Source: an uncultured Streptococcus sp. (GTDB lineage: Bacteria; Bacillota; Bacilli; Lactobacillales; Aerococcaceae). Taken from it: DNA of 9,821 nucleotides. Below the pieces are notes generated by a model. That model had not been told where the DNA came from and did no database searches. It saw only the letters and a program-made list of their open reading frames with translations. Position 1 is the first letter of the stretch. Each line of letters starts with the position of its first letter. Location: contig CAJZJY010000035.1 of assembly GCA_916050055.1 (NCBI GenBank), positions 1 through 9,821 on the forward strand, given 5' to 3'. Of this stretch, positions 6,055 to 9,821 are shown piece by piece. A program made the position numbers and the translations under genes.

Positions 6055-6471
6055 TTATAATTTTATCGTTTCAATGGTGTTTAAATCCTTTGTAACTATA
6101 GCCGAATCAAATCTTATTTCAAATAATATCAAGGATTCCCCTGCATACTCTATAGTGCCTTTGTAAGCAGGAATTTTAGAAACAAATTGTTCTGCAACAT
6201 CAAAAATAGTTTTGGCACTTTTCTGAACTGTCCCTTTAGCTTTAACATGCTCATTTCCTGTATGAGGAATTGTGGTAAATGCAACGTGGGGATTTGCATT
6301 GAATTCTTTGATTTTGTCATTCTCTTTAAAAGATGAAAAGTAAAGTATATTTTCAGCGGGATCAAAATAAAAATTTACTATTCTCACATTTGGAACATCA
6401 TTTACAGATGTTGCCAAAGCTATTTCTGTTTGTTCAGTCATTATTTTTAAAAATTCTGTTTTTATATTCAT
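6055..6471 (-). CDS. Pyridoxamine 5'-phosphate oxidase-like flavin-binding protein
   Basis: A 138-residue protein of the small split-barrel PNPOx-like family, whose members bind FMN or F420 or are distant flavin reductases. Recognisable parts are the N-terminal helix with ALATSVNDVPNVRIVNFYFDP (about 18-38), LYFSSFKENDKIKEFNANPHVAFT (43-66), and the strand VKAKGTVQ (76-83). It is much shorter than true PdxH (about 210 residues), so vitamin B6 synthesis is unlikely; the substrate is unknown. The ATG at 6469-6471 follows GGGAGG. The gene is clearly richer in A/T than its neighbours, with many A- or T-ending codons, while luxS, metQ and brnQ favour C-ending ones. That suggests a different origin. 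It stands alone beside the inverted duplication, and I see no clear terminator after it. Confidence 0.82.
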   Translation of the reverse strand: MNIKTEFLKIMTEQTEIALATSVNDVPNVRIVNFYFDPAENILYFSSFKENDKIKEFNANPHVAFTTIPHTGNEHVKAKGTVQKSAKTIFDVAEQFVSKIPAYKGTIEYAGESLILFEIRFDSAIVTKDLNTIETIKL

Positions 6472-6492
6472 TAAGAAGACCTCCCTTTCGGC

Positions 6493-6521
6493 AATTTAAT
6501 AATACCGAATTGAACTATCAA
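6493..6521 (-). promoter_or_regulatory. Probable promoter and dyad upstream of the PNPOx-like gene
   Basis: The minus strand has TTGATA (6516-6521), a 17-bp spacer, and TAAATT (6493-6498). An inverted repeat TTCGG/CCGAA (6487-6491/6505-6509) brackets the -10 and could be a regulator site. The match is moderate and the region is AT-rich, so the call is tentative. Confidence 0.4.
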
Positions 6522-6648
6522 ATTTTAAAACCAATATATATTGTACTATAAGTGTAAGAAATCTACGAGGTAAGAACAAAGTGTTCAAAGATATTTTTGT
6601 ATCTTTTTAAAGAAATAAAGAAGAAAATGATTGATTCTAAAAAATAAA

Positions 6649-6688
6649 GCTCACGAACAGATCTATTCCTGTCCGTGAGCCTTTTTTT
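6649..6688. terminator. Terminator downstream of dps
   Basis: GCTCACGAACAG (6649-6660) pairs with CTGTCCGTGAGC (6669-6680) over 12 positions with one mismatch and an 8-base loop. On the minus strand it follows the dps stop and is itself followed by TTTATTTTTT, so it should end dps. On the plus strand a seven-T run (6682-6688) follows, so it can also act in that direction. The stretch 6541-6648 has no gene I can support; it holds a small AT-rich hairpin AAAGATA/TATCTTT (6587-6593/6600-6606). Confidence 0.85.
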
Positions 6689-6700
6689 CTAATTAAAGAA

Positions 6701-7162
6701 TTATAATCCTGGTGCTTCGTTGATTGTTGCTGTAAGCATCCAAACTAATTTTTCTAATGCGCCTTTTGCACCGATGAAGATATCTTGTGTTACATCGTCG
6801 CCTTCTTCACCTGTTACGTCGATACCTTTTTGGTAAAGGTCGATTAAGTAACGGTAACCTACTAATAAATGACGGATGCGGTCTTCCATACTGTCGCTGT
6901 AGTTTCCTTTGGCATCGGCAATCTTAGTGTTATCGGCAAATTCACGTAAAGTTGAATAAGGAGCTCCACCTAATGTGATTAAACGTTCTGAAACTTCATC
7001 TAATTGAGCGTCTAATAATTCCATGTGTTGATCCATTAATGGATGCATTGTTATGAATGTTGCACCGCGCATGTACCAGTGAGCTTGGTGTACGATTACT
7101 GATTGTTGGCTTAAATCAGCCACTAATTGATTTAATACTTGTTTTGTTTGTTCTTTTGACAT
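6701..7162 (-). CDS. dps: Dps-family ferritin-like DNA-binding/iron-storage protein (Dpr type)
   Basis: Dps proteins form 12-subunit shells that oxidise Fe2+ with peroxide at inter-subunit sites and store the iron, protecting DNA from Fenton damage. The 153-residue length is typical. The full ferroxidase set is present with exact family spacing: H28 in QAHWYMRG, H40, D44, D55 and E59. W29 next to H28 is also usual. The N-terminus is short and not strongly basic, so DNA binding, which varies within the family, cannot be assumed. The ATG at 7160-7162 follows AGGAGG. The gene is monocistronic, with a near-consensus promoter, a PerR-like operator and its own terminator, all consistent with peroxide-inducible control. 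Confidence 0.95.
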   Translation of the reverse strand: MSKEQTKQVLNQLVADLSQQSVIVHQAHWYMRGATFITMHPLMDQHMELLDAQLDEVSERLITLGGAPYSTLREFADNTKIADAKGNYSDSMEDRIRHLLVGYRYLIDLYQKGIDVTGEEGDDVTQDIFIGAKGALEKLVWMLTATINEAPGL

Positions 7163-7184
7163 ATTTATTACCTCCTGTTTCTAA

Positions 7185-7201
7185 TTTAGAATTATTCTAA
7201 A
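7185..7201 (-). promoter_or_regulatory. PerR-like operator of dps
   Basis: TTTAGAATTATTCTAAA is a perfect 17-bp palindrome around a single central base. It contains the 7-1-7 arrangement of Fur-family PerR boxes (TTAGAAT-N-ATTCTAA against consensus TTATAAT-N-ATTATAA, one change per half). It lies just after the -10 and covers the expected transcription start and first transcribed bases, where bound repressor would block initiation. dps/dpr genes are well-known PerR targets. Another Fur-family protein such as Fur is possible. Confidence 0.8.
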
Positions 7202-7211
7202 CTATGAATAT

Positions 7212-7240
7212 AGTATACTCCCGTTTTGGAACGTTGTCAA
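7212..7240 (-). promoter_or_regulatory. Promoter of dps
   Basis: The minus strand carries a perfect -35 TTGACA (7235-7240), a 17-bp spacer and -10 TATACT (7212-7217, 5 of 6). This is the closest match to the vegetative sigma factor consensus in the window, as expected for a strong gene held in check by a repressor. Confidence 0.88.
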
Positions 7241-7250
7241 TAGAAATACA

Positions 7251-7283
7251 TGAAAAAGTACAGGAAATTTTCCCTGCACTTTC
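7251..7283 (-). terminator. Terminator of the nucleoside hydrolase gene
   Basis: On the minus strand AAAGTGCAGG (7282-7273) pairs with CCTGTACTTT (7264-7255) with one G-U pair and an 8-base loop, followed by further T. It begins 5 bp after the stop codon and ends about 10 bp before the -35 of dps, insulating the dps promoter. Confidence 0.75.
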
Positions 7284-7287
7284 ATCA

Positions 7288-8226
7288 TTATTTTTTCGCT
7301 AAATCAGTGATGTAGTCGAAGAAGGCATCGCGGTCGACGTGGTAGACAAGGTCGACTGGACGGCCCTTTTCGGCTTTGACGGTACGGCCACGGCTAGCAC
7401 CGGCCACAATTACGTCGCTGTTCACAACAGAACGTTTGACAAGGTCTTCTTTCCCAAATGAAGCCGTCGTTAATACGTCCCATAAGAAATATGTTGAGTT
7501 CGTTACGTAGTGAGTGAGCGGCGGAACGATGGCGTAACATTGACCTAGGAAGTCAACGCCTTCGATGGCGCGTTCTTTTGCCCAGCGGTCGCGGACATCT
7601 AGAGATAATGGCACCATGTTAGTACTTTCAAGCGCCACAAGTTCGATTTGGATACCTGATTCCCAAACACGTTTTGCCGCAAATGGATCCCAGTATACGT
7701 TCCACTCTGCAGTTCCGTCGTGTTCAGGGTCTTCCACGTTCCCCATATCAAGGAAAGTTCCACCCATCCAGTAAAGTTTACCGATGTTTTCTTCGATGGT
7801 TGGGTCTTGGTCTAATGCACGTGCTAAGTCTGTTAATGGTCCTACGAATACAAGGTCCACTTTCTCGTCAGATTCTTTTAACGCACGGATTAAATCTTCG
7901 TGCGCTTTTAATGGTGAATCTTGCACCGTAATTGGCTTATGTTCGTTTAAGATTGGAAGTGCGTCCACTGTGAAGGCATGCATTCTCCACTCTTTCGGGA
8001 ATGGGTTCACAGGGCGTGAGTCTGAAGAAGCGACTTTCAATTGTTTGTCTTTTTCAGATCCGAATTTATGGATAATCTTCTTACTGGCTTCCACCGCTGG
8101 TAATAAATAGCAGTCTGCTTCGATAACGCCGACCCCTACTAATTCCACGTCTTCCATTTTTAATAGTAAATATAATGATACTAAATCATCCACGCCACCA
8201 TCGTGGTTTAAATAAACTTTACGCAT
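7288..8226 (-). CDS. Inosine/uridine-preferring nucleoside hydrolase family protein
   Basis: Nucleoside hydrolases split the N-glycosidic bond of ribonucleosides to ribose and free base for salvage. The 312-residue length is normal. The N-terminal calcium/ribose-binding motif reads NHDGGVDD (7-14), so D9, D13 and D14 are present but the usual first aspartate of DxDxxxDD is asparagine. Other family blocks are VGPLTDLARAL (128-138), YWMGGTF (152-158), EWNVYWDPFAA with E174, N176 and D180 (174-184), and D250 in FLWDVL, the C-terminal metal ligand. The ATG at 8224-8226 follows AAAGGAG at somewhat long spacing. It is a single-gene unit divergent from brnQ. Base preference cannot be read from the sequence. 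Confidence 0.88.
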   Translation of the reverse strand: MRKVYLNHDGGVDDLVSLYLLLKMEDVELVGVGVIEADCYLLPAVEASKKIIHKFGSEKDKQLKVASSDSRPVNPFPKEWRMHAFTVDALPILNEHKPITVQDSPLKAHEDLIRALKESDEKVDLVFVGPLTDLARALDQDPTIEENIGKLYWMGGTFLDMGNVEDPEHDGTAEWNVYWDPFAAKRVWESGIQIELVALESTNMVPLSLDVRDRWAKERAIEGVDFLGQCYAIVPPLTHYVTNSTYFLWDVLTTASFGKEDLVKRSVVNSDVIVAGASRGRTVKAEKGRPVDLVYHVDRDAFFDYITDLAKK

Positions 8227-8268
8227 TTATGAGTTACGCTCCTTTAAAATGGTTTTCTTGCACGCTTT

Positions 8269-8274
8269 ATTATA
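8269..8274 (-). promoter_or_regulatory. -10 element of the nucleoside hydrolase promoter
   Basis: A perfect TATAAT lies about 43 bp upstream of the start codon on the minus strand. The best -35 at normal spacing is the poor TTTATT (8292-8297). The surrounding GGTATAATAAAGC is nearly identical to that of the EIIC promoter at 5387-5398, probably by chance given how close both are to consensus. Confidence 0.5.
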
Positions 8275-8349
8275 CCTAAAAACGAACGATAAATAAACTA
8301 TTTAATATAATGTTTGGTTTTATTTTTTAGTGCATTCGAGAGAAGTTTA

Positions 8350-8358
8350 TGGTACACT
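8350..8358 (+). promoter_or_regulatory. Probable extended -10 promoter of brnQ
   Basis: TGGTACACT gives a TGN extension plus a TACACT -10 (4 of 6), starting 45 bp before the chosen brnQ start at 8395. No good -35 is seen. If correct, transcription starts near 8365, which excludes the far-upstream in-frame ATG at 8314. Confidence 0.4.
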
Positions 8359-8394
8359 GTTTCTAATCATTTTTTAATGTTAGGCTGTGACTCA

Positions 8395-9711
8395 ATGAAA
8401 AAGAAATTATTAGATACGATTATTATAGGATTTGCCCTGTTCGCCATCTTCTTCGGTGCCGGAAACTTAATCTTCCCACCTTACCTCGGCGTAACAGCTG
8501 GAGAAAACTGGGGAATTGCGACCTTTGCCTTCCTCATTAGCGACCCACTATTATCGATTATTGCCGTGATGGTTGTGGCGGCTCTTGGCGGAAGTGCACT
8601 AAACGTCGGACGTAGAGTTCATCCACTTTTTGCGAGCGCCCTCGCTGCAATCTGCGTTCTTTTAATCGGACCGATTTTCGCAGTTCCGCGTACCGGAGCA
8701 TCCACGCACGAAATCTTCGTACAATCGTATTTCCCAAGCGCACCACAATGGATCACTTCGCTCGTATTCTTCGGGATTGTCCTCTGGATCACGTATAAGG
8801 AAAACTCCGTAATGGATGCTATCGGAAAATACTTAACACCGATTCTCCTACTCATCCTCTTCTTGATTTTTGTCGGAGCCGTTCTTCAACCAAATGCAAG
8901 CTTTGCTGCAACGGATAGAACCGGACTCTTCGCACAAGGATTTAAAGAAGGCTATCAAACCATGGATGTACTCGGAGCGCCCCTCTTAGCCGGAGTGGTC
9001 ATGAAAGATATTACGCGCCGTGGGTATTTAAACAAAAAAGACCAATTCAGAATGATGTTCGGAGTTGGAATCGTGGCCTTCATCTTACTCGCATTAGTGT
9101 ACTCGACTCTGGCATACAGCGGAGCCAGCATGAGCACTGTCATCGATTCAACTGCGCAACGTGCCGCAATGCTGACAACCATCGTGAAGAACTTACTCGG
9201 ATCATGGGGACAACTTGCGATGGGACTGGCTGTCTGCTTCGCCTGCCTCACAACTGCGATTGGATTGACAACCACTTGCGGTCAGTATTTCGAAGAAGTG
9301 TCTAAAGGAAAAATCTCCTACAAGAAAACGATTCTTGTCACTGTGGCAGTAGAATTCATCATCTCATTTGTCGGGGTGGATTCACTCATCAACTTAGCTG
9401 TTCCAGTGTTGACATTTATCTTCCCGATTATGATTGCACTCATTCTCTTCTCTGCCTTCGACCAATACATCCCATACGATTGGACGTATCTTGGAGCAGT
9501 AGTTGGAGCCGGAATCGTCGGCCTCGTACAAGGAATCAACACCCTCTCACAACTTTTAGGTGGAAAACTACTAGGAGACGCAGTCAAATTAATTGGCACC
9601 TTCCCACTAGCCACATATGGCCTAGAGTGGATTGTCCCAACCTTTGTCGGCGCCCTCCTCTTCACTATCGCCGCCGCCATCCTAAAACCAAAACAACTTG
9701 AATTCGAATAA
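8395..9711 (+). CDS. brnQ: Branched-chain amino acid:cation symporter BrnQ (LIVCS family)
   Basis: BrnQ imports leucine, isoleucine and valine with Na+ or H+ across the cytoplasmic membrane. From the start I prefer, the product is 438 residues, the usual family length, with about twelve hydrophobic segments. The signature near the N-terminus, GFALFAIFFGAGNLIFPPYL (12-31), is diagnostic, and MDVLGAPLLAGVVM further in is also typical. I chose the ATG at 8395, giving MKKKLLDTII, because positive residues directly precede helix 1. In-frame ATGs at 8314 and 8377 would add 27 or 6 non-conserved residues. The ribosome binding site is weak: only TTAGG about 12 bases upstream. It is monocistronic and followed by a strong terminator. 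Codon use favours C-ending codons. Some homologues prefer other amino acids, so substrate range is inferred. Confidence 0.93.
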   Translation: MKKKLLDTIIIGFALFAIFFGAGNLIFPPYLGVTAGENWGIATFAFLISDPLLSIIAVMVVAALGGSALNVGRRVHPLFASALAAICVLLIGPIFAVPRTGASTHEIFVQSYFPSAPQWITSLVFFGIVLWITYKENSVMDAIGKYLTPILLLILFLIFVGAVLQPNASFAATDRTGLFAQGFKEGYQTMDVLGAPLLAGVVMKDITRRGYLNKKDQFRMMFGVGIVAFILLALVYSTLAYSGASMSTVIDSTAQRAAMLTTIVKNLLGSWGQLAMGLAVCFACLTTAIGLTTTCGQYFEEVSKGKISYKKTILVTVAVEFIISFVGVDSLINLAVPVLTFIFPIMIALILFSAFDQYIPYDWTYLGAVVGAGIVGLVQGINTLSQLLGGKLLGDAVKLIGTFPLATYGLEWIVPTFVGALLFTIAAAILKPKQLEFE

Positions 9712-9740
9712 AAAAACGGAGCCTCCAGCTCCGTTTTTTT
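9711..9740 (+). terminator. Intrinsic terminator of brnQ
   Basis: CGGAGC (9717-9722) pairs with GCTCCG (9728-9733) around a five-base loop. Six A before the stem can extend it with the seven T that follow (9734-9740). It starts at the brnQ stop codon. Confidence 0.93.
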
Positions 9741-9776
9741 ATTACACTCCCCTCATATCAAAAGGAGGATTTATAT

Positions 9777-9794
9777 ATGCAAAACTTAATTTAA
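9777..9794 (+). CDS. Five-codon reading frame behind a strong ribosome binding site (leader peptide or broken gene)
   Basis: AAAGGAGG (9761-9768) is an excellent Shine-Dalgarno sequence with good spacing to ATG at 9777, but the frame reads MQNLI and stops at TAA (9792-9794). The same frame then continues open (DSLGLNIIR) to the window edge. An inverted repeat TTAAGA/TCTTAA (9791-9796/9806-9811) overlaps the stop. It could be a regulatory leader peptide, a gene interrupted by a nonsense codon, or a chance pairing. The window ends before this can be settled. No product is assigned. Confidence 0.3.
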   Translation: MQNLI

Positions 9795-9821
9795 GATTCT
9801 TTAGGTCTTAATATCATTAGA

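Noticed and set aside
6575..6608. Nine-codon GTG-start frame (MFKDIFVSF) after a weak GAGG
   Set aside because: The sequence is very AT-rich, the frame is tiny, no promoter is convincing, and the hairpin within it explains the pattern equally well.
8314..8394. Longer start for BrnQ (27 extra residues)
   Set aside because: The added residues do not resemble the family N-terminus and would cross the probable promoter at 8350-8358. MKKK before helix 1 is the usual start.

Overview
The window looks like chromosomal DNA from a low-GC Gram-positive bacterium, most likely of the order Lactobacillales. Supporting signs are AGGAGG-type ribosome binding sites, a T-box leader, a lipobox on the methionine-binding protein, a Dpr-type Dps behind a PerR-like box, and BceA-, PfoR/EIIC- and BrnQ-type genes. 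I cannot name the genus; a Carnobacteriaceae or Aerococcaceae relative is a guess. No rRNA, tRNA, CRISPR array or intact mobile element is visible.

Layout. (1) 1-580, minus: the N-terminal three quarters of a BceA-like ABC ATPase, cut by the window edge, with its promoter at 615-643. (2) 826-3265, plus: a promoter, a canonical T-box leader with an AUG (methionine) specifier, then luxS, metQ and mtnN, ending in a strong terminator at 3293-3338 shared with the convergent panE. (3) 3357-5396, minus: an operon of a PfoR/PTS_EIIC_2-type membrane protein followed by a ketopantoate reductase-like gene. (4) 5282-5928: an unusual region, a large degenerate inverted duplication whose right arm carries a decayed copy of the start of the EIIC gene, ending in two tandem near-perfect palindromes. 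(5) 6055-6471, minus: an AT-rich flavin-binding PNPOx-like gene. (6) 6701-7240, minus: dps with a textbook promoter and a PerR-like operator. (7) 7288-8274, minus: a nucleoside hydrolase. (8) 8350-9740, plus: brnQ and its terminator. (9) 9761-9821: a strong Shine-Dalgarno followed by a five-codon reading frame, cut by the window edge.

How the genes work together. The luxS-metQ-mtnN operon is a sulfur/methyl recycling unit. MtnN cleaves S-adenosylhomocysteine to S-ribosylhomocysteine and adenine. LuxS turns S-ribosylhomocysteine into homocysteine and the AI-2 precursor, and MetQ captures external methionine. The T-box makes the operon respond to uncharged tRNA-Met, so AI-2 production should be coupled to methionine starvation. 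The remaining genes are separate transcription units for uptake (brnQ), nucleoside salvage, oxidative/iron stress (dps) and probably envelope-antibiotic response (BceA-like). The most unusual structure is the inverted duplication upstream of the EIIC-panE operon. I see no complete new defence or mobile system.
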